NCBI GenBank assembly: GCA_032027045.1
Contig: JAVSMU010000001.1
Span: forward strand, 404,390-468,389
Direction of reading: 5' to 3'
DNA from: Truepera sp.
GTDB lineage: Bacteria; Deinococcota; Deinococci; Deinococcales; Trueperaceae
Length of the DNA: 64,000 nt
Below the pieces are notes generated by a model. It did no database searches. It was given only the letters and a program-made list of their open reading frames with translations, and was not told the origin of the DNA. This document shows, in pieces, positions 43,365 through 52,114 of this stretch (positions are counted from its first letter, which is position 1; each line of letters opens with the position of its first letter). The translations under genes and the position numbers were made by a program.

Positions 43365-44171
43365 TCACAACTCCATGACGGTGTCCAACCCTCGGGCCAG
43401 CCCCAGAAGGGTCCCCACCCGCCGAACGGCCAACAGCGCACCGTCGACGTAAGGCTCCGCAGACGCTCCGGCGTCCTGTCGGATGCTCAGTCGCTGGCCG
43501 GGCAGGCCGAATATCACCTCGACCCCCACGGTGTAGCCGGGCAGGCGCACCGAGTGGACCTGGGCGCCACCTATCGTCGCGCCACGCGCCTCCCTCTCGC
43601 CCACGGTCCGGCTGACCGGGATAGCAGGATCGTTGCGGCCGGCGGCTCCAAGCCTCGCTGCGAGCTCGCGCGCAGTACCGCTGGGCGCGTCCTCCTTGGC
43701 CGCCCCCGCGTAATCGATGACTTCCCAGTGAGGTATCAGCCTGGCGGCGGTCTCGGCGAACTTCTGCAGTAGAACGACGGTGAGGGAGAAGTTGCCGACC
43801 GCGAGAACGCCGCGGTCGGCGGCCCTGGCTGCCGCGTCGATCTCGGCATAGTCCTCGTCCGTCAGGCCCGAGGTGCCGACCACCACGTGAGCCCCATGCG
43901 CCAGCGCGGCCAGGACGTTGGCCTTCGCCACCTCGGGCTTGGTGTACTCGACGAACACGTCGCAAGCGCGTTCGTTTAGCGCCTCGGCAGCACTGGCAAA
44001 GACGGTTGCTGCCAGTCCCGGCTCGTCCAACGCCTCGCCAAGTGACCTCCCGGCCGCCGACCGCGACACCGCGGCCACGAGCTCGATGTCGTCGGCTCTC
44101 GCCATCCCTCTCGCCAGGGCCGAGCCTGCCCACCCGGTGGCTCCTGCCAAGCAGACTCTGATCTTGTCCAT
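43365..44171 (-). CDS. DapB-like reductase lacking the catalytic His pair
   Basis: A 268-residue protein with the DapB fold. The nucleotide-binding motif is CLAGATGWAGSALARGM (7-23), then EYTKPEVAKANVLAAL, VVGTSGLT, GNFSLTVVLLQKFAE, and the substrate loop with KEDAPSGTA (159-167). In dihydrodipicolinate reductase this loop normally begins E-x-HH-x-x-K-x-DAPSGTA. Here Ala155-Gly156 replace the two histidines, of which the first is the proposed proton donor in E. coli DapB. Lys159 and DAPSGTA remain. It may be a DapB with altered chemistry or a paralogue with another substrate. It is a single gene, divergent from an EamA transporter. Confidence 0.75.
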   Translation of the reverse strand: MDKIRVCLAGATGWAGSALARGMARADDIELVAAVSRSAAGRSLGEALDEPGLAATVFASAAEALNERACDVFVEYTKPEVAKANVLAALAHGAHVVVGTSGLTDEDYAEIDAAARAADRGVLAVGNFSLTVVLLQKFAETAARLIPHWEVIDYAGAAKEDAPSGTARELAARLGAAGRNDPAIPVSRTVGEREARGATIGGAQVHSVRLPGYTVGVEVIFGLPGQRLSIRQDAGASAEPYVDGALLAVRRVGTLLGLARGLDTVMEL

Positions 44172-44414
44172 GGAGTTCAGACTAACGCGGCCGGGTCCGT
44201 TGCCCTTAGCGGCCATGGGCCACTTCCAGGCCGGCCGCCGAATCTCGTACCCGCGCCCGGCCTCGTGCTTCGCGTGCTAACACACGGCGGCTTGCCCGTA
44301 ACGGGTAGAGTTGCAAGCTGGTGAGCGAGGCGCGGCGTACAGCGCCCTTCGGCGCCCACCTCCCAGACGACGCGGCTCCCACGGGTGGCGTCCAGCTAAG
44401 GATTAAGGGAACAG

Positions 44415-45458
44415 ATGAAGCAATCCTTCCCGCTCGGAATACTACTGGCGCTCGCGTCGGCCGCCGCGTTCGGCACCTCCGGCTCGTTCGCCAAGGGCCT
44501 GTTGGCGTCCGGCTGGACGCCGGCGGCGGCCGTCACGTGGCGGGTGGCCATCGGCGCCCTGGCGCTGGTCGTTCCCGCCGCCCTGACCATGCGCGGCCGC
44601 TGGCAGCTGCTGCGGCGGGGTTGGCCCACCGTGCTGCTCTTCGGGTTGATCGCCGTGGCGGGTTGCCAGCTTGCCTACTTCCTCGCCGTCGAGCGCCTCT
44701 CCGTGGCCGTGGCACTCCTCCTCGAGTACCTGGGACCCGTGCTGGTCGTCGGGTGGCTGTGGTTGCGGCGCGGTCAGCGTCCACGGCCGCTCACGGTCGT
44801 GGGTGCGGGCTTGGCGATCGTCGGGCTCGTCTTCGTGCTCGACGCGTTCGGAGCCATTTCGGTGGACCTCGTCGGTGCGTCCTGGGGCATCGTTGCCGCC
44901 TTCGGGTTGGCCACCTTCTTCGTTATCTCGGCCGACAACAGCCACGGGCTGCCCCCGCTGGTCGTAGCGGCCGGGGGCCTGATCGTCGGCGCACTGGCCC
45001 TGTTGCTCGCAGGCGCCGTGGGGCTTACGCCAATGCGCTGGAACACCGACGTCGTGTTGCTGGCCGGCGTGGGCGTGCCGTGGTGGCTGGACGTCGCCGG
45101 CCTGGGCCTGATCGCCGCCGCCTTCGCCTACCTCACGGGCGTGTTCGCGAGCCGACGCCTGGGTTCCAAGCTCGCCTCGTTCGTCGGCCTCTCCGAGGTC
45201 CTCTTCGCCGTCCTATGGGCCTGGTTGCTCCTGTCGGAGCTGCCAAGGCTGGTGCAGCTCGTCGGCGGGCTACTCATCCTGGCAGGCGTCACGCTGGTCA
45301 AGCTCGACGAGCGGCCGAGGCCGTTGCCCCGCGCCTTTCCGGCGGTAGAGCCCTTGCCGGCGGTAGAGCCCTTGCCCGCCGTGCAGGCGTCGGCTGAGGG
45401 GCCGCAGGCGACTACCCCGCAGGCTACTGCCCCGCAGGCGCCTGCCCTCCGCCGATGA
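44415..45458 (+). CDS. EamA/DMT-family transporter
   Basis: A 347-residue transporter with ten hydrophobic helices in two EamA repeats (ILLALASAAAFGTSGSFAKGL and WGIVAAFGLATFFVISADNS). The C-terminal ~50 residues are Pro/Ala/Gln-rich with a short tandem repeat (AVEPLPAVEPLPAV) encoded by two copies of an 18-base unit, which is probably slippage-prone. Family members export amino acids or other metabolites. Substrate not evident. Confidence 0.85.
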   Translation: MKQSFPLGILLALASAAAFGTSGSFAKGLLASGWTPAAAVTWRVAIGALALVVPAALTMRGRWQLLRRGWPTVLLFGLIAVAGCQLAYFLAVERLSVAVALLLEYLGPVLVVGWLWLRRGQRPRPLTVVGAGLAIVGLVFVLDAFGAISVDLVGASWGIVAAFGLATFFVISADNSHGLPPLVVAAGGLIVGALALLLAGAVGLTPMRWNTDVVLLAGVGVPWWLDVAGLGLIAAAFAYLTGVFASRRLGSKLASFVGLSEVLFAVLWAWLLLSELPRLVQLVGGLLILAGVTLVKLDERPRPLPRAFPAVEPLPAVEPLPAVQASAEGPQATTPQATAPQAPALRR

Positions 45459-45525
45459 GGCACGAACGCCCCACGGGCCGCGCGCGCGAAGGTGCGCTCG
45501 CGCCGTCGGCCCCGGCCCTCCGCCG

Positions 45526-45999
45526 ATGAGCCTGCTCCAGAAGCTCATCGGGGCGGGCCTAAGGCCTTACATCAAGCGCCGGGCACGCGGGCTCACTGTC
45601 GAGCAGGTGGCCGTGAACCTAGGGACGTCTCGCGACGAGCTGTTGCCGCGCATCATGCGCGCCACCGACACACCCGGCAACCGCGAGGCGCTCAACCACT
45701 GGGTGGGCATCGAGCGTTGGAGCCAGAGCCGCCTGCGTGTGGCCCTGGGAGCACCGTTCGTCGAGGACCGCTACGCCGGCTACCGCATGCCGGCCGCCAG
45801 CACGCTAGCCGAGCTTCAGGCCGGATTCGCCCGTGCTCGCGAGGAGTCCATCCAACTCGCGCGGGAGTTCGCTCGGTTGGGCGTCGATCCCAGCACGTCG
45901 GTGAGGCACAACGACCTCGGCGACCTGAGCGTGACCGAGTGGTTCACGTACATCGAAGATCACCCCCGGCGCGAAGTCTTCAGGTTGAAGGGGCGCTGA
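45526..45999 (+). CDS. DinB-like small protein
   Basis: A 157-residue protein that looks like the DinB/YfiT four-helix type: NREALNHWVGIERWSQSRLRVALG in helix 2 and a terminal H-x-DLGDLSVTEWFTYIEDHPRRE. Typical members carry three His metal ligands, and only some are evident here. It begins 67 bases after the EamA gene. The 16-base string around its start codon (45515-45530) is a copy of the sequence at the EamA stop (45444-45459). Function unknown; possibly a thiol-dependent transferase. Confidence 0.55.
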   Translation: MSLLQKLIGAGLRPYIKRRARGLTVEQVAVNLGTSRDELLPRIMRATDTPGNREALNHWVGIERWSQSRLRVALGAPFVEDRYAGYRMPAASTLAELQAGFARAREESIQLAREFARLGVDPSTSVRHNDLGDLSVTEWFTYIEDHPRREVFRLKGR

Positions 46000-46106
46000 G
46001 GGTTCTTCTCGACCGCCCTTGCCGCTGGACCTGCCATGAGCCACCGGTGCTAGATTGTGTGAGAAAGCCCACCACCTCGCACTCGTCTCGAAAGGTAGGT
46101 CCCCCG

Positions 46107-47666
46107 ATGCCCTGGTTAAACCCAAAGCGCGCGCTGTTCGTTCTCGCCGCGCTTCTGCTCGCCGCCCCGGCCCTGGCGCAGGACACGCCCGTCAAGGGCG
46201 GCACCGCCATCGTCGTTCTCGGATCCGACCCCGAGCACCTCAACCCGGGCATCAGCACCAGCTACCCGGTGGGCGCCGTGGGCGCCAACGTCTTCAGCGG
46301 CCTGGTACGCCTTGCTGCTAGCGGCCGCCCCGAGGGTGACCTCGCCGAAAGCTGGACCGTGTCGGACGACAACCTCACGTACACCTTCAAGCTGCGGCAG
46401 GCGAACTTCCACGACGGCACCCCGGTGACCAGCGCCGACGTCGTCTACTCCATGGTCGAGATAGAGGCCCCGAATCACGGGCGCTTCAAGACCGCCTACG
46501 ACAAGATCGCCTCGATCGAGGCCCCGGACGCCGAGACCGTGGTCATCACGCTCAAGGAACCGTACGCGCCGCTCTTGAGCCTGCTCTCCGTGTTCGACGC
46601 CCCCGTGCTGCCGAAGCACCTCTACGAGGGCACCGACCCCCTCACCAACGCGGCCAACAACGCCCCCGTCGGCAGCGGCCCCTTCAAGTTCGCCGATTGG
46701 GTGCGCGGCGAGCGCGTCGAGATCGTGCGCAACGACGACTACTACCTGGAACCCGCCCTGCTGGACAAGCTCATCTTCCGCATCGTGCCGCAAGACGTTG
46801 GGCGCTCCACCGCGCTCGAGGTCGGCGAGGCAGACCTGCTGTGGGGCTTCTACATGCCGCCCGCCGATCTCCCGCGCCTGGCCGCCGACAAGGACATCAA
46901 CACCTGGACGGGCATCACCATCCCCGCCCTCTACTTCGTCTTCATCAACACCAACACGCCCGGCCTCGACGACGCGCGCGTGCGCCAGGCCATCATGTAC
47001 GCGGTCGACCGCGACCAGGTCGTCGAGCAGGCCCAGGGCGGCCTCGGCCAGGCCGGCTCGGGCCCCTTCGGCGCCGGCTTCCCCTACGCCTACGATGAGG
47101 CGACCGACTACCGCACCCTCTACCCCTACGACCCGGCGAAGGCCAAGGAACTGCTCGCCGAGGCGGGCGTCACGGGCCTCAAGCTGCGCTACGTGTACGA
47201 CTCCGCACGTGGCGCGTTCGCGGCCGCCGGCGACATCATGCGCGACCAGCTCAAGCAGGTCGGCATCGACCTCGTGCTGCAGCCGGCCGAGCGCGCCGTC
47301 ATGGTCGACCGCGTCTACAAGGGCGACTATGACCTCAGTATGCAGTCGTTCACCTCGGGCGGCGACCCGGCCATCGGCTACCACCGCATCTACCACAGCG
47401 CGGAGCCCGGCACGCCGTTCGTGAACGCCACCGGCTACGCCGACCCCGACGTCGACTCGTGGCTGGCCGAGGCCGGCGGCCTCGCAGACCAGAACGCGCG
47501 CGCCGTTTACTACCACCTGCTCGACGAGAAGCTCTCGAAGGACGTGCCGGTGATGGTCATGTTCGACGAGCTGGCGTCCGAGGCCTCCTCGGCCAACCTG
47601 CGGGGGATGCGCACGCTCCTCGACCAGCGCGACGGCCTCGAGTTCCTCTGGTTCGCGAAGCCGTGA
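46107..47666 (+). CDS. Peptide/nickel-type ABC substrate-binding protein (SBP_bac_5)
   Basis: A 519-residue secreted binding protein in the normal domain order. The signal peptide is 1-25 (ALAQ), the mature start is GGTAIVVLGSDPEHLNPGIS, then ESWTVSDDNLTYTFKLRQANFHDGTPVTSADVVYSM, VRQAIMYAVDRDQVVEQA, YPYDPAKAKELLAEAG, and the C-terminal lobe. AAAGGTAGGT precedes the ATG. It heads a cassette with two permeases and three enzymes of nucleoside and peptide breakdown. This suggests that its ligand may be a nucleoside, purine or peptide; family members bind all kinds of oligomeric ligands. Confidence 0.92.
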   Translation: MPWLNPKRALFVLAALLLAAPALAQDTPVKGGTAIVVLGSDPEHLNPGISTSYPVGAVGANVFSGLVRLAASGRPEGDLAESWTVSDDNLTYTFKLRQANFHDGTPVTSADVVYSMVEIEAPNHGRFKTAYDKIASIEAPDAETVVITLKEPYAPLLSLLSVFDAPVLPKHLYEGTDPLTNAANNAPVGSGPFKFADWVRGERVEIVRNDDYYLEPALLDKLIFRIVPQDVGRSTALEVGEADLLWGFYMPPADLPRLAADKDINTWTGITIPALYFVFINTNTPGLDDARVRQAIMYAVDRDQVVEQAQGGLGQAGSGPFGAGFPYAYDEATDYRTLYPYDPAKAKELLAEAGVTGLKLRYVYDSARGAFAAAGDIMRDQLKQVGIDLVLQPAERAVMVDRVYKGDYDLSMQSFTSGGDPAIGYHRIYHSAEPGTPFVNATGYADPDVDSWLAEAGGLADQNARAVYYHLLDEKLSKDVPVMVMFDELASEASSANLRGMRTLLDQRDGLEFLWFAKP

Positions 47667-47690
47667 GAAAGGTAGGGCACTAGCTCCGAG

Positions 47691-48680
47691 GTGGCGGCAG
47701 AGGGCGGAGGGAGCGGCCTAGCGCTTTACGCGCTGCGGCGGGCGTTGAACGCCATCCCCCTGATCCTTGGGGTGGTCGTGGTCAACTTCGTCCTCATCGC
47801 GCTGGCGCCCGGCGACCCGGTCACCTCCCTGATAGGCGAGTACCCGGCGCCACCCGAGTACGTCGAGCGCGTGCGGCACGACTTCGGACTCGATCGCAGC
47901 CTCCCCGAGAGGCTCGGGCTCTACCTGGTGAACGTGGCGAAGGGGGACCTGGGGTTCTCCTTCGCCAACCGCCAGCCCGTCCTGGACCTCCTGTTGCAGA
48001 GGCTGGGCCGCACTCTCATCCTCATGCTCAGCACCGTCGTGGTGGCAACCACGGTCGGCCTCGTTCTCGGCGTGCTGGCGGTTCGCAAGCCCGGCTCCCT
48101 CACCGACCGCGGTGCAACCGGCTTCGCCCTGCTGGGTTACGCCGTACCGGAGTTCTGGCTCGGGCAGCTGCTCATCCTCGTCTTCGCCGTCTCGCTCGGC
48201 TGGTTGCCGGCGGGCGGCTTCAGGAGCGTGAGGGTCGAGTACACGGGCCTGGCCGCGGTGCTCGACACCCTCAAGCACATGATCTTGCCCATGGCCGCGC
48301 TGTCGTTCAGGTACATGGCCATCACCACGCGCCTGACGCGCGCCTCACTGCTCGAGGTCATGAGCTCGCAGTACATCGTCGCGGCGCGCGGCCGAGGCCT
48401 CTCCGAAGCAGCGATCCTGTGGCGGCACGCGCTAAGGGCGGCGGCCCTGCCCGTCGTCACCGTGATCGGCTACAACTTCGCCTTCATCGTGGCGGGGTCG
48501 GCACTGGTGGAGACGGTCTTCGGCTGGCCCGGCATCGGGCGGCTCATGTACGACTCCATCTACACCCGTGACTACCCGGTGCTGCTGGGAATCCTGCTCT
48601 TCGTGTCGGTCACGGTCATCATCGTCAACCTCATAACGGACGCGCTCTACGCCGTCCTCGACCCCCGGGTGAGGTACTGA
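47691..48680 (+). CDS. Peptide-type ABC transporter permease (DppB family)
   Basis: A 329-residue permease starting at GTG. LALYALRRALNAIPLILGVVVVNFVL forms the first helix, followed by LAPGDPVTSLIGEYPAPPEYVERV and the GDLGFSF motif. The docking loop is AARGRGLSEAAILWRHALRAAALP, and ETVFGWPGIGRLMYDSI closes the core. Its stop shares a base with the next start (TGATGG). No ATPase is encoded in this cassette. Confidence 0.92.
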   Translation: MAAEGGGSGLALYALRRALNAIPLILGVVVVNFVLIALAPGDPVTSLIGEYPAPPEYVERVRHDFGLDRSLPERLGLYLVNVAKGDLGFSFANRQPVLDLLLQRLGRTLILMLSTVVVATTVGLVLGVLAVRKPGSLTDRGATGFALLGYAVPEFWLGQLLILVFAVSLGWLPAGGFRSVRVEYTGLAAVLDTLKHMILPMAALSFRYMAITTRLTRASLLEVMSSQYIVAARGRGLSEAAILWRHALRAAALPVVTVIGYNFAFIVAGSALVETVFGWPGIGRLMYDSIYTRDYPVLLGILLFVSVTVIIVNLITDALYAVLDPRVRY

Positions 48681-49570
48681 TGGACGACGCCGCCAGGGCC
48701 GAGGCCATGAGCGTGGAGTCGAGCGTCGGCCGCTCCAACGCCTCGGCAGGGTGGCGACGCTTCAGGCGCAGCAGCTCGGGAGTCTTCGGCCTGGCGGTGG
48801 TGGCGCTGTTGCTGCTCACTGCCATCTTCGCCCCCGTGCTGGCGCCGTTCGATCCTCACGCCACCTCGCGGGCGGCGTTCACCGCCCCGTTCGGCGCGGA
48901 ACACTTCCTCGGCACCGACAACCTGGGGCGCGACGTCCTCAGCCAGGTCATCTGGGGCTCGCGCGTGTCCTTGATAGTAGGGCTCGCCGCCGCGGCCACT
49001 GCCACCATCATCGGCGTGTTGGTCGGCGCCCTCGCGGGCTACCTGGGCGGCTGGTTCGACGAGCTGCTCATGCGCGTCACGGAGTTCTTCCAGGTGATCC
49101 CGCGCTTCGTCCTGGCGCTCATCGTGGTGGCGTTCTTCGGTTCGGGCCTCGTGAACCTCATCCTGGTCATCGGCCTACTGAGTTGGCCCCAGACGGCACG
49201 GTTGGTGCGCAGTCAATACCTGAGCCACAAGACGCTGCCGTACGTGGACGCGGGGCGCGCCCTCGGCATGCGCAACGCGCGGATCATGTTCATGCAGATC
49301 CTCCCCAACGTCATGGGGCCGGTGCTGGTGGTGGCGTCCCTCGACGTGGCGCAGGCCATCCTCCTCGAGGCCAGCCTCGGCTTCTTCGGCCTGGGCGATC
49401 CCAACCTCACGAGCTGGGGTGGCATGCTCAACAGCGCGCAGACCTTCATCCGCCGCGCGTGGTGGATGAGCGTGTTCCCGGGCATCGGCATCACGCTGGC
49501 CGTGCTCGGCTTCAACCTCTTCGGAGACGGCCTCACCGAGGCGTACGACCCCCGCATGGCGCCGCGGTGA
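48680..49570 (+). CDS. Peptide-type ABC transporter permease (DppC family)
   Basis: A 296-residue permease with FLGTDNLGRDVLSQVIWGSRVSLIVG, the docking loop AGRALGMRNARIMFMQILPNVMGP and FFGLGDPNLTSWGGMLNSAQ. A cytoplasmic N-terminal tail of about 35 residues precedes helix 1. Coupled to the DppB-type gene by a 1-base overlap. The next gene starts 40 bases later with its own GAAGGAG site. Confidence 0.92.
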   Translation: MDDAARAEAMSVESSVGRSNASAGWRRFRRSSSGVFGLAVVALLLLTAIFAPVLAPFDPHATSRAAFTAPFGAEHFLGTDNLGRDVLSQVIWGSRVSLIVGLAAAATATIIGVLVGALAGYLGGWFDELLMRVTEFFQVIPRFVLALIVVAFFGSGLVNLILVIGLLSWPQTARLVRSQYLSHKTLPYVDAGRALGMRNARIMFMQILPNVMGPVLVVASLDVAQAILLEASLGFFGLGDPNLTSWGGMLNSAQTFIRRAWWMSVFPGIGITLAVLGFNLFGDGLTEAYDPRMAPR

Positions 49571-49610
49571 CCGCCGAGTCCCGGGCGCTCCTGCCCAGAA
49601 GGAGCTAGAC

Positions 49611-50348
49611 ATGTCAGACATCCAGCGACACCTGCGCGCCGTCACCGGCGACGTAGCGCCCTACGTGTTGATCCCGGGCGACCCGGGGCGGGCCGAGCGC
49701 ATCGCCGAGACGTTCGTGGGCGCCAAGCTGATCGCGCGCAACCGCGAGTACGTCACCTTCACCGGGCGTACCCAGGCGGGCACGCCGATCAGCGTCTGCT
49801 CGACGGGCATCGGCGGGCCGTCGGCGTCCATAGCGGTCGAGGAACTCACGCGCATAGGCGCCACGCACTTCATCCGTGTGGGCTCCGCGGGCGGCCGCCA
49901 GCCGGGCACGCCCATCGGCTCGGTGGTGGTAGTCACGTCCGCGTTCCGCGGCGAGGGCACGTCCGTCGACTACATCCCGCTCGGCTACCCCGCCGCCGCC
50001 GACCTCGACGTGACCCTGGCCCTGCGCCAGGCGGCCGCCGAGTACCTTGGCCGGCGCGCCATCGAGGGCGTCGTCTACACCCGCGACGCCTTCTACCGGC
50101 GCGACGATGGCCTGAACGCCCGCCTCACCGCCGCCGGGGTCGTTGCCGCCGAGCAGGAGTGCTCGACCGTCTTCGTCGTGGGCTCCCTCCTCGGCGTGAA
50201 GGTCGGGGCGGTGCTAGGTACCGACTCGAACATCCACTTGGACCCACAACCCACCCGCGAGGAGAAGGAGGCCCTGTTCCGCGGCGTGGAGCAGGACACC
50301 ATCCGCATAGCCACCGCCGCCGTCGACCGCCTCCACGCAGCGCAGTGA
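49611..50348 (+). CDS. Uridine/purine nucleoside phosphorylase-family protein
   Basis: A 245-residue PNP_UDP family enzyme. The phosphate-binding motif is LIPGDPGRAERIA (about 20-32), the ribose/phosphate motif is VCSTGIGGPSASIAVEELTRIGATHFIRVGSAGG, and AEQECSTVFVVGSLLGVKVGAVLG matches the nucleoside-site helix of uridine phosphorylases (which usually read EMExAT). It should split nucleosides into base and ribose-1-phosphate. It sits between importer genes and adenine deaminase, so salvage of imported nucleosides is likely. Base specificity cannot be read from sequence alone. Confidence 0.88.
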   Translation: MSDIQRHLRAVTGDVAPYVLIPGDPGRAERIAETFVGAKLIARNREYVTFTGRTQAGTPISVCSTGIGGPSASIAVEELTRIGATHFIRVGSAGGRQPGTPIGSVVVVTSAFRGEGTSVDYIPLGYPAAADLDVTLALRQAAAEYLGRRAIEGVVYTRDAFYRRDDGLNARLTAAGVVAAEQECSTVFVVGSLLGVKVGAVLGTDSNIHLDPQPTREEKEALFRGVEQDTIRIATAAVDRLHAAQ

Positions 50349-52114
50349 ACCCGCCGTTCGCCCCGAGCCTTACAGGGCGCGACCTGCTGGTCACCAACGC
50401 CATGCTGGTCGACGTCGTCACGCAAACCAGCTACCGTGGCTGGTTCACGGTGGAAGGCGGCCACTTCGTCGAGGTCGAGGAGGGTGACCCGGGGTCCGCG
50501 GACCTGGGCGGCCTGAGCATCCGTGAGCGCCGCGATTTTGGCGGCGCCTGGGTGCAACCGGGCATGCTCGACGTCCACATGCATATCGAGAGCAGCCTGG
50601 TGACGCCCCGGCGCTTCGCCGAGGCTGCCCTGCCCCACGGCACCACCACCATCTTGCAGGACCCGCACGAGGTAGCCAACGTGCTGGGCGCGGCCGGCAT
50701 CCGCTGGATGCTCGAGGCGAGCAGGGGCCTGCCGCAGCGCGTTTTCACGGCCATCTCCAGCTGCGTGCCGGCGACGTCACCGGACATCGAGACGCCCAAC
50801 GCGTCCATCACGCCGGCCGAGGTCACCGAGCTCGCGCAGGAGGCCGAGGTCATCGCCCTCGGTGAGGTCATGGACTACCAGGGGCTCGTGGCCGGCGACA
50901 GCCACCTGCGCGCCATGGTCGCCGCCGCCAGGCGCGCCGGCCTGAGCGTCGAGGGGCACGTTCCGAGCCTCACGGGCGCCGCGCTCTCGCGCTACGTGGC
51001 GCACGGCGTGCGCTCCGATCACACCCTTGCCACCCCCGCCAAGCTCCTCGAGGAGCTCCGCAAGGGAGTGTGGGTGATGATCCAGGAGAAGTCACTCACG
51101 CCGGAGGTCGTCGAGACGGTAGTGGCGCTTAACGACCGCAGCCGCCTGCTGCTCGTCACCGACGACGTCATGCCCGACCGCCTGCTGGAGGGCCACATGA
51201 GCCGGCTCGTGAGCCTGGCCGCCCGGTTGGGCTGGCCCGTGCACGACGCCCTGGCCTCGGCCACCCTGCGGCCCGCGAACTACCTCGGCCTCCACGACCT
51301 GGGGCTGCTTGCGCCTGGCGCCCGCGCGGATTACCTCGTCACCGGCGGCCTGGCGGAGTTCCCGCCGCTCGAGGTTCACGTGGCCGGTCGGCTCGTGGCG
51401 CGAGCGGGGGAGACCGTCGCCGGCGGCGGGGCAGCGGCAACCGGCCCGAGCGCGCCGCTCGAGGCGCAAGTGTTCGAGCCCGGCAACGTCAGCCAGGCCG
51501 ACCTGCGCTTCGGAGGACCGGCGTTCCGCGACGGGGCCAATACCGTGTCGGCACGCATCATCGAGGTCAACAAGACGAACAGCTTCACCACCCTGGGCGA
51601 GCGGCGCGTGACGCTGCAAGACGGGGTACCGACCGACCCCGACCTGGCGCTGGCCTGCGTGGTGCCGCGGGCGGCGCTGCGGCGCGGTGCCGGCGGGTAC
51701 GAGCCCGTCGTCTGCCTCGTCGCCGGGACGGGGCTGGAGCGCGGCGGCTACGCCTCGAGCTTCGCGCACGACAGCCACAACGTCTTCCTGTTCGGCCGTG
51801 ACCCCGCAGCGCTCATGACGTCGCTAGCGGCCCTGGCGCGCTCGAACGGCGGCATGGCGTTCACCGACCGAACGGGCACCACGCTCCTGCCGCTGCCGCT
51901 GGCGGGGCTGCTGTCGGACGAGCCGGTCACCACCGTCGGGCGGCAGTTCGCCGCCCTCGAGGGCGCGCTGCGCGCCGCCGGCATGAACGTGAAGGCCCCG
52001 GTGCTGCTCCTCACACTCCTGCCCCTCAGCGTCAGCCCCGACTTCAAGGTGACCGACAAGGGCGTCGTCGACGTGCAGGCCCGCCGCATTCTGCAACCGC
52101 TGGTGGAGCCGTGA
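50345..52114 (+). CDS. ade: Adenine deaminase
   Basis: A 589-residue amidohydrolase that turns adenine into hypoxanthine and ammonia. Metal-site motifs are LDVHMHIESS (His78, His80), LQDPHEVANV, LGEVMDY, EGHVPSL, RSDHTLAT and VTDDVMPD. The C-terminal part carries the family segment EVNKTNSFTTLGERRV and FAHDSHNVFLFG. The start is GTG at 50345, overlapping the phosphorylase stop (GTGA). It follows naturally from a nucleoside phosphorylase that releases adenine. Confidence 0.93.
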   Translation: MNPPFAPSLTGRDLLVTNAMLVDVVTQTSYRGWFTVEGGHFVEVEEGDPGSADLGGLSIRERRDFGGAWVQPGMLDVHMHIESSLVTPRRFAEAALPHGTTTILQDPHEVANVLGAAGIRWMLEASRGLPQRVFTAISSCVPATSPDIETPNASITPAEVTELAQEAEVIALGEVMDYQGLVAGDSHLRAMVAAARRAGLSVEGHVPSLTGAALSRYVAHGVRSDHTLATPAKLLEELRKGVWVMIQEKSLTPEVVETVVALNDRSRLLLVTDDVMPDRLLEGHMSRLVSLAARLGWPVHDALASATLRPANYLGLHDLGLLAPGARADYLVTGGLAEFPPLEVHVAGRLVARAGETVAGGGAAATGPSAPLEAQVFEPGNVSQADLRFGGPAFRDGANTVSARIIEVNKTNSFTTLGERRVTLQDGVPTDPDLALACVVPRAALRRGAGGYEPVVCLVAGTGLERGGYASSFAHDSHNVFLFGRDPAALMTSLAALARSNGGMAFTDRTGTTLLPLPLAGLLSDEPVTTVGRQFAALEGALRAAGMNVKAPVLLLTLLPLSVSPDFKVTDKGVVDVQARRILQPLVEP

